Of a stretch of DNA of 64,000 nucleotides, positions 23,199 to 34,800 are shown piece by piece. The translations under genes and the position numbers were made by a program. The first letter of the stretch is position 1, and each line of letters starts with the position of its first letter. This DNA is from Lepas anatifera (taxonomy: Eukaryota > Arthropoda > Thecostraca > Lepadidae), in contig JAOTON010002232.1 of NCBI GenBank assembly GCA_034440635.1, forward strand, positions 394,001 to 458,000. The letters run 5' to 3'. Under the pieces are notes generated by a model. The model made no database searches and was not told the DNA's origin. It worked only from the letters and a program-made list of their open reading frames with translations.

Positions 23199-23446
23199 GC
23201 AAGATACATAGGTGGATCCAGGATTGCCAATCCGGGGATGGGGGTGCCATCCAGACTAGGGCGGCGCCACTTTTGACTAGCAAAACTTATCAGGTGGGTT
23301 CAAAATCCTATCGATGGATGCCAATTTTTGCATCCTGGAGGGAAGCCACATTTCAGGGGGCGGCGCCAATACCATTTCAGGGGCGCCCAGTGTCGATCAG
23401 GGGGGGCACATGCCTTTTGCCCCCTGGATCCACTTATGGCAAGATC
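23199..23446 (+). mobile_element. 232-bp hAT-like MITE with 8-bp target duplication
   Basis: The element (23,207-23,438) begins CATAGGTGGATCCAGG and ends CCTGGATCCACTTATG. It is flanked by GCAAGATA (23,199-23,206) and GCAAGATC (23,439-23,446). The interior follows the left part of the 3.83-kb element at 11,791 (GATTGCC, GGCGCCACTT, CTATCGRTGG, GATCRGGGGGGCAC). It is therefore a deletion derivative of the same family. Confidence 0.75.
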
Positions 23447-24104
23447 TTATTTTAAAAATAGAAAACCTTTGTGTTAACAGAGGAAATGGAGTTTAGTATA
23501 CATCAACTCCAGCAAAAAACATTGTATTGTTGAATATTGCTACAAAAGTAGTTTGTTGGTTGGAAGGCCCTGAAAGATAGAACCTGAATGGGTGGGGAGG
23601 GAACAGGCCAGATGAGGGGAGTAATGGTAAGGCGACAGCTTTCAGGGTTTGGGGCATACACGGATCCAGGGAGTTGAGGTGGCATGTACCCCCTCCCCCC
23701 ATCGCCTCTTGGCCAGTGTTCAAAGCATGACATTTTTTACAAGATCTTGTCTGTGTGAGTGCCCATGGAGACAGGAGCAAGTGGTGCAAATTTTACCAAC
23801 CTGGTCCAAATTTGTGACACTGGTGCGAGGAAGGTGACAGTAAAACCCAAACATATAATCGCTGAGTGGTTATAAAGACACAGGAGGGCACCTTATAAAA
23901 AGTCCTTAACTAACTAACTAATAAGAGAGGCAGCATTGCATAGTGAAGGTCGGAATGGGTGCGTTTTTCTCACTGGTGTATGGCAGATTGGTGCAAATTT
24001 CTGGTGGCTGTCGGTGCAATAATTTTAGATGGCTGGTGCGACTTGTCTGGCCTGCTTACATATTTTGCAGACTGGACTCTTGGCACTCCTGAAATACCAC
24101 TTCC

Positions 24105-24225
24105 CACCCCCACCCTCCCCCTGGATACAAAATTGGCACCCATGCCTGATAGGTTTTCTGGTCAAAAGTGGCACCCCCTGGGCTGGATGCGCCCCAGATT
24201 GGCAATCCTAGATCCGCCTAAGGTA
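24105..24225 (-). mobile_element. Truncated member of the same hAT-like family
   Basis: The minus strand reads TTAGGCGGATCTAGGATTGCC, then a CATCCAG block, GTGCCACTTTTGACCAG and AACCTATCAGG. This matches the left part of the 23,207 element. The second end is missing. Confidence 0.55.
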
Positions 24226-24229
24226 TGGG

Positions 24230-26330
24230 GGATGAATGAACATTTATAACGACACAGGAGAGGGATAAAAAGTAGGTGGGGATGTGGATTTTTCTCCCTA
24301 ATATATTTTAGATTGGTGCAAATTTTGTGCCTGGTGGTCCAAATTAGTGCAATAATTATAGAATAGCTGGGGCGACTTCTCTGGCCTGCCGCCATACATT
24401 GCCGACTGGAAGCTCAATGAATGGGGAACTGGGAGGAAATGGGAGGAGGAAAACAAAAATTACCTCCAGATCCTTTTTCTGTCTTCGCCCGGATTTTGGT
24501 GCTAGTCATTATTGCAATTTGTACCTGCAGAAAAAGGCAACTTTTAATTAACTGGGGCAGCGCCGGCACTCCACAATTACTTGAGTTGAGAAGAAATTAG
24601 ACAAGAGATCAATGCACCCACAGTTATTATACAAATTTCGATTGCCTCTTTGGCGAAAAAATCTGACTTTAGAGGCAATAGACAGATACTTGCTCAGCCC
24701 GTCTGCCAGAGTCGGTAATACACGGTTACTGAGAACAAAACTGGACCCCTAACACCGCGGCCCCCCGCGACCAATGCCCGCGACCTTTTAGGGCCTTGCT
24801 CGCGACCAATGCAATCGAGTAAAATGCCCGTGACACTTCTACTTCTTATTGCTGAAGAAGAAGTGGCGAGTTCTCCACAAATTATTTCACGACTGAAAAA
24901 GATTGGCAGTCTGTAAAACTGAACCTAGTGTCTGTTTTAGGAAGCTGTAAAAAAAGTTAAAAAAACAAAAATTAAAATTAAAAAACTACTTTATCTACAT
25001 TCTAAATAACTAATAATTTTTATTTAGCTCTTTTTGTAGAAATATTTTCAAAATTGTTTAGGTTTTTCTAACTACTTTTAGGTTTTTTATATTTACCACT
25101 AGAGCCGCTATATTATCACGATAAGCACTCTCAAGTTCACTCAATAATAACTGCGGCATTTCCGGTTTGATAATCGCCGCGTAATCAACAAGCGCGCTGC
25201 CCTGAGTTTCGAAGATCACGGCGCCCTTAAATACCGGGACCCTCGGGGGTGTCATGGCGCTGACGCTCTGTGGCGAGCGAAATCAGCAGCTAGCGATATT
25301 TGAGATCTGGAACTTATCAAGAACTATAGAAAGTATTTGGTATGCTGCCATATCAAGTTGAAGCTTCTGTAATGAAGGGAGCGAAGATATAAGTGATAAA
25401 AATTATTTTGATCGAGCCTTTCCTCCAGTTCTTCACTTTATTCCTATACTTTAGGTTAATTACAGGATTTTTGGGCGGAAAGGTGTCGTCTGAGTCATAT
25501 TCATATCCCATACATTTGATATGTAAAGGTACGAATAAAGGAAATCACCCAAGGGACCAGGAAGATCGCGCATGCGCAATGTATCGGACAGGGACCCTCA
25601 GGGCACCGGTGTAAAGATGCAGTTTTGAAGTCCAGTGACTATTGAATTTGCTTGCACTGTGTTTTTTGTAAGAAAATAAATTCCTCGCAAATTTTCATTC
25701 GCAGACAAATAATACACCGGCAGTAGCTACCCTAATTGCCACGGAACTCATCACAGCAGTGATTTCCCTCTTTCGGAGACAAATAAGCAGATGAGGGAAA
25801 TAAAGACGCTGAATTCCCACACTTCAAGTCCAGATCAAGATGCTACAGAGCAGTTAGTGAGCAAGGAGGGGATGGGTAAAAAATCATTGTGGAGCTCACG
25901 GTCAGATCAGAAAAAAGGTGAAAATGTGATATGCAGGGGTGCGGACACACAAATTTTCCTGGGGAGGGGATGGGGGACTGGTGATAGCCGGAGAACAGTG
26001 GAGTAGCTAAGATGGGTCCTTGGGGTCTGGAGACCCGCGTGACTTAATCTCATACGCGTCGGAAAAGGGGGCCAGGGGGGCCTGACCCCCCCACTTTTTG
26101 GCCAAAAATTTCCTGATCTCAGTCAAAATGAGAGACAACTGGACATTCTTATATCCAGCAGCTGCGGAATGCAGCGAGGAGCCAAAATTCGAACAGTTTT
26201 TTGGTCCTGATGTTGCAAGTTTTTTTGTCAGCATCAGGTTGAAGTTTGGCTGGCCCCCCACTTTTTTGCCGGTGGCGACACTTATGCAAAATCTCGGGTT
26301 TTGCTGCACTTTTGCACTTGTGCAAAAATT
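24230..26330. other. No gene recognised; short promoter-like block at 25,225-25,248
   Basis: AT-rich flank with scattered short frames. The 65-codon minus-strand frame at 25,058-25,255 has no recognised family. Its first part overlaps a 24-base block that reappears in inverse orientation in the putative SNRPF promoter (31,493-31,516) and contains TATTTAAG. Confidence 0.4.
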
Positions 26331-26920
26331 GATCTCAGGGTCCCCGAGCTTAGTCTCAGGGCCCCGAACTTGGTTTCAGGAGCACCCGAGCTTGGTTTCA
26401 GAGGCCCCTAGCTGGAGCATTGGTATTGAGGGACTCGTGGAGTATCATACTCCGTGACCAATTTGGCCACGGTACGAGGCCCTGAACATTGATCTCGGGG
26501 GGGCCAAATATCGACCTCGAGGGGCCCCCGAAAATTGGTCTATTGAGCAAAACATAAGCATTGGCCCATCAGGGCCATCACCCCCCCCAGTTTGGTCTCA
26601 GGGGTCTCTACCTGGCTATCAGCGGACCACTGAGCATTGGTGGCGAGAGCTCCAACATTTCTAGCGGGAGCCCTCCAAACTTATCCCTTCGGGCTTGGTC
26701 TCGGGGGCCCTGATCTTGGACTGGGCAGCCCCCATGAGCTCATTGCTTTGCCCCCCCCCGAGATTTGGTCTCAGGGTCCCCTCGAGCATGGGATATGGCC
26801 TTCAAACTTGATCTCTGGTTTCGGTCTCGGAGGCTCCCAGCTGACCATCCCCTATCAAGTAGGGAGTCCCGACGGTCTTGGAATACCGCTTGGCCGAGAC
26901 CTGCCTCCGCCCCCTGCCGG
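26330..26920. repeat. Degenerate GGTCTCAGGGGCCCC/GAGCTTGG repeats
   Basis: Imperfect units carry a TTGGTCTC(A/G)GG core and C-runs, in the same style as 1-260 and 13,610-14,660. No coding sequence is seen. Confidence 0.5.
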
Positions 26921-26929
26921 AGGGTGATG

Positions 26930-27240
26930 GTTTGGAGTTTGAACACGCTGTATTTAGCCCTTGGTCCGGTAGGGGTTGATGAAAGCTCGGTTTGTTTGTT
27001 TTTTCGGTGGCACATGCAAACGGCGAAGGGAAGCACCGCCGTACTTAGCACACCTTATCCTGGATCACTGCTGCAACTTTTCCAAAAATTGTAAGTCGTG
27101 TCATCTTAGGTCAGGTCACCACTGCAGATCAAGTGACTTAATCCCCGAAGAGTTTAATATAACATTAGTAGGAACAAGGTTAACCCTCGCCCGACGGGGC
27201 ATCGATGGCTCCCTGAGGTTTTTTTAGAATAACAAGAAAA
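26930..27240 (+). repeat. Relic of TTAA/AGGTCA-rich element
   Basis: Shares with 540-860 and 39,600-39,800 the TTTTCGG..G.CA phrase, GAAGCACCGCCGTACTT, the CACCTTATCC.GGATCA phrase and GGTCAGGTCACCA. Internally it carries GTTAACCCTCGCCCGACGG at about 27,180, resembling termini of the element at 49,466. Confidence 0.45.
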
Positions 27241-27659
27241 GGGTTTAGAAGAAAAAGCTTAGCCTGTGATGACTGCAAGAACAAGGTCACTAGATCCAGG
27301 GGAAGCTAAGGCCAGCAAAATAAAAGTCTTAAAACGCGTATTTCAAATTTTCGCCCAAAAAAATGACCGTCTTGTTAGGAGTCAAAATCAGCTAAAAATG
27401 ATTGCTTAAAGTCGCAGTAAGATGTTAAGTGCATACAAAAAACGCTGCTGACGTCATACTCCTGGAAAGCACACAAATGTGGCGCTATATGTTTATTTGT
27501 CATGCCTGTGTGAAATCTCTCGATGACATTTAAATTAATTTTATGATGACCAGTCGTAAGTGTGAAATCACAAAAGACATGGTCATTTAGAAACTGCAAG
27601 AATACTAAACTCACAGTTCAGCAGCTTTTCGAACTAACTCCTCGACACATTCTCTGCCT

Positions 27660-28145
27660 AGAGGTCCCCAGTTTCCGAGGCCCGACTGTGGGGTGAGCCG
27701 TGCGCCAATGCATGCCAGCACACACTAGGGCTCACAGATCGTTCTGGTCTGCTGTTCGCTCCGAGCTGACGGGAACCTGGCAAGGCGCTGTAGCGCCGAC
27801 TGAGAATCGTCAGTAGCGTGGCCACAGCGTCCTTCAGCTCCAGTGGTTGGACTCGTCGTCGTCCTTCGCTGGCCCAGTACCCGGCCCGATGCTGATGCAC
27901 CGTCACCGCGTCGCCACGGTCGTCTCCGCGGAGTGGGGCGGGAGACGGTTCCCCATGATGAGACGATGCCAGCCGTCCGGCCACTGCTGCTGCCACCTTT
28001 TCCTGGCAGCCCTGAATACCGTCTGGGTGATGATCCGGAGGTCTGTCGCGGTGGTTTCCTGTCATAGGGTAGACGCTTCCTTTGCTAGTTGGTCTGCAGT
28101 GGTAGAACTCGTATGCCAGGTAAAACCGGTGGGCGATATCCATAT
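27660..28145 (-). pseudogene. Non-LTR retrotransposon RNase H/C-terminal fragment
   Basis: On the minus strand, the frame beginning near 28,115 gives ADQLAKEAS, the end of a LINE-type RNase H domain, and a frame following it gives FRAARKRWQQQWPDGWHRL. A further frame continues with LELKDAVATLLTILSRRYSALPG, as in Jockey/R1-like polyproteins. The pieces lie in different frames with stops between them, so the copy is decayed. The long open frame spanning 27,658-28,143 is a patchwork of these, not an intact gene. Confidence 0.55.
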
Positions 28146-28514
28146 GCCGGCACTAACTTAGGCACCACCGCAGCCTATCCTAAATTTACTGAATAAGAGC
28201 CCGGGGTGGCGTTGCTGAACCCTTGCACCGTTTTCAGAAGTTAAAAGCACGTGCGATGTCAATAGTAAGGCGCCAGTGGACCATCGCTTATGACGGCAAG
28301 CACCATCTTTCCCGGCTGACGCATTAAAAATCACCACTGCGAACTCTGGGGGCTCCTCTGCATTTTCCGCCATATTTTTACATTAATAACGTTTTTTTAT
28401 AAATGTTGTCCAAGTTGTTCCTGGTAAGGTTGCTGGAGTCGGAGTCTCACTAAAGTCATCAAGGGACTTGTCACGGATACCCCGACCCCACCACCCGAAC
28501 GAGCAACTCCCTCA

Positions 28515-28746
28515 ATGGAGGGTTAATTTAGAAGCCAAAGTTTAACGTCCCACAAACCACAGGGACGGCCGCCCCGCTCAGGTCACCCTCTCACCAGTCA
28601 GTTGCCAGCCGACCTGTACGTCGGGTAAACTATTGAGCGCCGGAGCGTCTCAGGGGAACCGATCCCAAGCCTGGACATGCACTGCCACTGCATGCTTCTG
28701 ATCAGCGGGCCGGAGCCCAACGCTCTACCAACTGAGCTACCGGGGC
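28515..28746 (-). mobile_element. tRNA-derived SINE (second family)
   Basis: On the minus strand the head reads GCCCCGGTAGCTCAGTTGG, then TAGAGC, a good Pol III A box. A weak B box (GGGATCGGTTCCCC) follows about 60-70 bases later. A roughly 230-bp body ends GGGACGTTAAAC then TTTGGC. The A-B spacing is too long for a functional tRNA, which favours a SINE. Confidence 0.6.
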
Positions 28747-28749
28747 GGC

Positions 28750-30360
28750 TCAGTTCCAAACTAGTTTCTCTTCTCTTCGGCTTGTGCTGGCAGGCCTCCG
28801 TGTTCTTGCCAGAAGGCACGGATCCATTAACGGGTGTTTCCAAGGGTAGTGCCTGTAAGACGATTGACACTCTTCTGGGAACACCAGAGTCGATGGGTAG
28901 TATTTCTCGTTGTTAACCAACTTAGTCTGCCCTGGCGACAAACAGAAAAAGTAATTAGATGGTTTTCAATTTTGGGTTTCAAATGTTTCTTGTTAAGCTA
29001 GTTTTGAGAAGGTCTGGCTGTGCCCTTTCTTCCTCAGCATTTATATGTGAAACTTAAGTGGTACACATAAGAACATTCGCTTTTAACTAAACTTAAATCA
29101 AACATCAACGTCACAAGAGTGCCAGCCATCAAACTAAACGCAAGTTCAATATCGAAACCTGATATGGACAATAACAAATAAAAGGAAAGTTAGCTCGAAA
29201 ACACGGAATAAATACATGTAACACGTAGTGGCATGAAATGCAGGGTATTAAGAATGAAGAATGCGTCTTGCCAACTGGTGAACCAAGAGCCTACCCCAAA
29301 TCCAGAACCAGACAGATGTTTTTTTGGATTTTCTATTGATGACCACTGAGGAGATTCATTTAGGTTTCCCAATTTTTGCTCCGATTAACTGTCTCGCTAG
29401 CAGTCACCAAGACAGCGAATAGGTCGGGGATTTGCCTCCCCCTGTTTGCAGGCACCACCCGGTCTGAGTCCATCCCCTCCAACGAAAAAGAAACCTCGGC
29501 AACGCCCCTGTGGGCTCGGTCTATGATTAAACGTCACGAGATTGAATTTTAAAGGTAGGGAGATCCCCACACTTACCTAAAATAACAGACACCAGATTTA
29601 TTCTCCAAATGTATAATTGAATTTGAAGTAAGAAGCGGCGGAAGGAGGCCGTAGCAGCAGCGGCGATGGGCCGCAGCACAAACAGCATGAGACTGCTGAA
29701 GCGATGGCAGGATGCCGTAGAAACAGCGCGAGAGGCAGCACAGCAGCGGAAAGGGACTGGAGCATCAGCAAAGGAGGCGAGAGGCCGTGCAGATTATTTA
29801 ATATTGTGTATTGGGTTGTTCCAAGGTATACCCATCATTATTTCGGGGCCTCGCGCCCGGGAGGTCTCAGGTGCACCACTGTTCTCACAAAAGAAGGCTT
29901 ATGCCTTTGATACATCTGCTTGTATGTGCCCTGTTTGAGCATGCTGTATGGCTGTAATGCCATATTGGTCCATGATTTCCTTATCCAGAGCTTAACACTG
30001 ATTTTTTATTCCTCCACAGAGTGAATACTTTTCAGTGCCTGGAACAACAACAACATGGTCAGAATGACATAAATGGTTGCATTCCACAAATGGTAAATAT
30101 AAACCTCAGTATTGGTGGTAGATGGCTATCAAAGTTCAGGTAAAATACACTTCAGGTATGAATGTGTCAATCTGAGGAATAGGGGCAGTACCAGTATTTT
30201 TCACGTGGCTAGGGGCAGATTATGGCCTGGAGAAGACAGCAGGGATAGTTGATTGATTGACTGTTTAGGCCTAGGGGTGAACCAGTTTGTGTAGTCATTT
30301 AATACAACTATTGCTCCTCTTAATCTGAGGCCTATGATAACTTATTTCCAAAAAATGTAT
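28750..30360. other. No gene recognised
   Basis: Short frames only. An Ala/Arg-rich stretch at 29,640-29,800 is open in two frames but resembles no known family. Confidence 0.4.
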
Positions 30361-30367
30361 GTGAAAG

Positions 30368-31040
30368 CTAAAAATCAAATGCCATCATTGGGAAGAAGCA
30401 TACAGAGAAGGGCCCACCTCTAGTGGACTCATTTTGAGGCCAGTACAGATCATTTGGCCTAATCATGTTTTCATCATTAACCATTTTCCAGTATAAAATC
30501 CCATTCATTCTAGGAAAGTTGCCCTTCACTGAATATAGATCTAGCTTCTGCAACCATTCACAGAAAGATAGTTTGCAAAGTGATTCCACTTGTTAAGTAC
30601 ACATTCTGTGCAAGTTTTCAAGCTTGCGAGGTTTCAAAATGTATCCAGTATTCCAAAGACATGAGTCACACTCAAGCACAGGCCTCATATGGATAATGAG
30701 TATGAATTTCATGAATTCAACTGTACAATACACATAACTGAAGTAGGCTGCAGCATAAACTAGCAGTCTTTCAGGAACAGAGGTGATGTGGCGATGGAAG
30801 TACACAGATTGATCAATTGTAATTACTAAGTTTTGCCGATAATCAGCAATAAGAATGATCCCCCCATTTAGGTAACTATCAGATGGCAATCAATGAGGCA
30901 AAATATAAAGACAACACACCTGTCAGCGTTCAAATTTAGTCCCCAGTATTGGTAAGTGTTGATATTATTTCGAACCTTGATACTGATACTGTGGGTGGAG
31001 AAGGCATCATCCAGTTTCCCATGTAGGGTAGAAGCACAAA
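30368..31040 (-). pseudogene. CR1/L2-like LINE reverse transcriptase relic
   Basis: On the minus strand, read from about 31,040 down, the pieces come in RT order. KLDDAFSTHSIS..W.LNLNADRC follows where the active site would lie. Then comes LVITIDQSVYFHRHITSV, the IRP/MRPVLEC...WNTGY thumb segment (at about 30,690-30,640), then ESLCKLSF..KLDLYSVKG and WKM...IRPNDLY. A stop and frame changes interrupt it and the catalytic YADD region is not intact. Dead 5'-truncated copy. Confidence 0.65.
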
Positions 31041-31480
31041 TCTTGAACCACTTTAAACAAATATCTATACAAATGATGGTGCCAAAGATGCTGACCAGGC
31101 TACCTAAATCAGGAAATTTTCAAAGGCTGGCCAAACGAAATGCCACATATGCCAAACCTTCAGAATTAATTTGCTTGTGGTATGCACATCTAATGATAAG
31201 CAGGTGTAAGGTGGCCTTATTAAAAGCACATAGCAAAAAAACATGTGTTAGCTCCAACCCAATTCCCAAACACTGAAAAACAGTTAAAATCACAATCCCT
31301 CACATCAATATTGCTTGTCCCGTTTCGTGTTTTTCTTTCCTCCGCTCCACCGCCGCCGCATTTCCCGACACATATGAATATGCTGTTTTCAAGTTTGAAA
31401 TTTGTGCGTCGTTCTCGCCGAATTAGTCGAAAGCTCATCGCCATTTAATCTAGCTATTTTCACTTGCAAACTTTTTTTGA

Positions 31481-31515
31481 TGACGTCATGTACCCCGAGG
31501 GTCCCGGTATTTAAG
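31481..31515 (+). promoter_or_regulatory. Candidate SNRPF promoter: CRE plus TATA-like box
   Basis: TGACGTCA at 31,481-31,488 is followed 19 bp later by TATTTAAG (31,508-31,515), about 300 bp upstream of the SNRPF start codon. Promoter function is inferred from position and motif pairing. Confidence 0.4.
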
Positions 31516-31818
31516 GACGCCGGAAGATCACTGGCAACTTTCTTTGCTTGGATGGGTTGTTGTAGGGCCCTGACAATTGTTAATAGATCCTGTGCTTGAT
31601 TTTTCGTCTTCAAACAGTTTTGATGTAGGGAAGGAAAAGGTGGCTTGAATTTGTATTAATTGGAGTAGTACTTGATAGTTTTCTTTGAACACCAACGACG
31701 TCGAATTTGATTTACCTACAGTGCCTGAACCAAAACGCGGCATTTCTTTTAGCGTTGGGGAGTTTTAGTCGCTTTATCTTCTATCAAGTTCGTGACAGAC
31801 ACTTTACTTCCCATAAAT

Positions 31819-34800
31819 ATGTCGGTAAGTTATGCATGGGTGGGCAGTAGCTTTTTCTCAATTAGATGGAATGTGTTTTAAGCCCGGTTTCCAAGTGCAA
31901 CAGGCCGACATGGATTGAGCTGAGGATCAGGATACAGCTATGGCAGTTTCTATTACACTTGAGCTTAGATTTGGATAGAGCTCTTACAGTTAGAAGAGTC
32001 TTCAATGTCAGTTTTGTCTCCATCTTGATATTTAGCTCACATGTCTAAATCTGCATTGTGAATTGACATTTCACTTCCTTTACTTTTGGTTGACCAAATA
32101 TCTATTTTTTAACAAGGATACCAGTTTTATTTTAAAAAATTGCTCAATAAATAGGTGTGCTTGCAGTTTTGTGTTACAGTTTTGTTCTATTTAATAGAAA
32201 AGAAAGCTTTACCCTCTGCAGACTGGTATTATTTTACAATCAGGTGAGCAATTGCTACCCTCCTTTACCTCTGTAGTAGTTTTACCTCTTATAGTATTAT
32301 CATCACACTTCCATGTACAGGAAGACCTGGCTGGATATGAATGGACAAGATGTGGGTTGGAGCTTGGGTTTCATTGTCATAAGTCTATCCATATTTTAAA
32401 TGCTTCCATATCCATTGATAGGCAGTGTGCATGGAAATCGAGTGACAGCCCCAATTCAAGAATGTGAAATAGTCATGCTTCTTAAAGAAGGCAAAGTAGG
32501 TTTTTGTCATTGGGGGACTAGTTGTAATGCTACAACTATGGGTCTTCCAGCCTGTCTGGGAAGTACCTTTGTTCACTGATCTAGGCTCCATGGCCTAAAT
32601 GTGATCTGGTTTGCACTGCCTGTGGAGTTCATCAAGTGATATTCCCCCACCACAGTGTGTGTTGAAATGCTGGGAATATAGGGCTTGATGAACTGAACAA
32701 CTCTATGATGTATCCTGATTGGCAGTGTAGTCCATATTTCATTTTGTCCATGGGAACTAAGTCACTGAGTCTTGTGTTGTTACCAGTCAGTACCACTGGC
32801 CAACTGAAATTTGCACCAGAACTTGCCAGATAAAACCTTTTCTCATCACAAAATTTACTCCTTTGGAATTCTGTTTTTTTAAAGTATTCTTATTTTGGTA
32901 TTTTTCAAAGTATTCTTATTTTGGTATATTATTTTATATGCACTGCATCAAGCATGTTTTCATTTGCCCTGAGTTTACCAGTTCAAGTTACAAAGGCCCT
33001 GAACCACAAGAAGGTGTGGGCCAGCAGTATGCGGAATCTAGTCTGCAACTACTGTATGGTTATCAGGCTAAGAGAGGCTACTGGAATTCTTTGGGGTCTG
33101 GCACCAATGAGCTCTTTATCAGGGTTATCAGGGCCTAGTCTGTCTGGAATTAAGGCTTAGTGTCTGGAATTGTGTATTTAAGGTCAGACCAGTAGGAGTT
33201 CAGCCTGGCCTTGAATGTCCCAGCTGATGGTGTGGTGATGATGTTGGCTGGTAGACTATTCTAGTCGTTGATCATTCTGACCGCAAATGTGTTCTGTCGG
33301 ACCCCTGCGCTTGCTGTGGGCTTAGCAAGCTTGTGTGGGTGACCTCTAGCATAAGTATTTCTATCTCGCTCGAAGATGTATGGGGTGAGATCGAGTTTCT
33401 AGTTCAAGATATGGTAGACACGGATCATGTTGCTGAGATGAGCCTGATTAGCATAAGGTGGAGCTTGAAATTCAGTTGCTACATGGAATCCAAAGACAAA
33501 GCGACCGTGTCTTTTGCAATTAAGTGTTGCTGGGGGTAGCCTGTTCATTAGTAACATCTGTGTTGCAGGCGCCTATGCCAATCAACCCGAAGCCATTTCT
33601 GAACAACCTCACTGGAAAGTCGGTACTGGTGAAGCTCAAGTGGGGCCAGGAGTACAAGGGCTTCCTGGTATCAGTTGACGGGTACATGAATCTTCAGGTA
33701 TGTTATTGCTGGTGTCTTCATCTCTTTATCTATCATAGCTCATTGTGTTAGTTGAACTGCCATGCAAATTTAACTACAAATAATGCATACTGCACTGACA
33801 TCATGTATGCTGCGCTAACAAATCATGTGTGCTGCACTATCAAATCTTGTTTCCTTTATAACAAATCATGTATGCTGCCCAAAAAATCATGTATTATTTG
33901 TGGTGCCAATTTTTTGGCCTTTTTTCTTTGCTGCTATTGTAATTATCACCCGCCGACCCAGTCTCTAAACCTTTTGTCTCAGTAGGAACGTCTGTAAGCA
34001 CTGCATCCGGCTCGAGTCCCCGAAACCCCGCCTATTCCTGTCTGTTCTATCGAAGTGCAGTGATTTATCACGAGTTACCAAACAATGTGAAAATAACCGC
34101 TTTATGACCTGGAAAGGTACATATTGTCAAATCTCGAAACGACGCGAACGTCGTTCCCAACCACTAATGTTCGGTGTTTGGCATGATAAAGTTAGGAAGG
34201 GAGCAAGCATAACAGCATTCAGCAAAGACCAGAATAGGCTTGCCCGGTGTCTGGCTGGGATGTCTGTAGGACCAGGGACATGGCCTCGGAGGGCCAGTCT
34301 CCCTCCCCATTCATTAAATGGAATGTTTTCTCCTGCTTTTAGTTAATTGTCTCAGTCCTCGGACAACCATGTACACCAAAATTGTTAAGGGACGCCATAT
34401 GACTTTAGCGGTTCGTGTGTTGTTAAGTCCCATGAATTATCGTATCCTTTTAGATGCTTCACTTCAACGTGAACCGCCCTCCTCAACCTCCGGGCGTCCT
34501 CTGCTGTGTGGTTGGGCACCCTTATTTCATGATTGGGATCCCTTTTTCAACCCTTTCAGCCTCTGCAACATGGACCGCCCTCAGCTTTCAGTTGAAAAGC
34601 TGCCTTGAGCTAATTTAGTGTACCTATGCTCTGAGTAACGATCAGTGCCATATCTGTTCAGTTGCTACTCATGTTTACCCTGGGCGCTCTCATGCCTGCT
34701 CGATATGTGGTTGTGTTGTTGTGTTGTCTATTGTAAGGAGAACATGTTATGATGCAATATCGTGGGCTGGTAAAAATTACCCTTTCCTATGAAGCGGAGT

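Noticed and set aside
27658..28143. 161-codon minus-strand protein as an intact gene
   Set aside because: LINE RNase H and C-terminal signatures lie in different frames across it, so the frame is chance openness in a decayed retrotransposon.
28677..28746. Functional tRNA gene on the minus strand
   Set aside because: Good A box but the B box is weak and too far away, and no acceptor stem closes; better explained as a SINE head.
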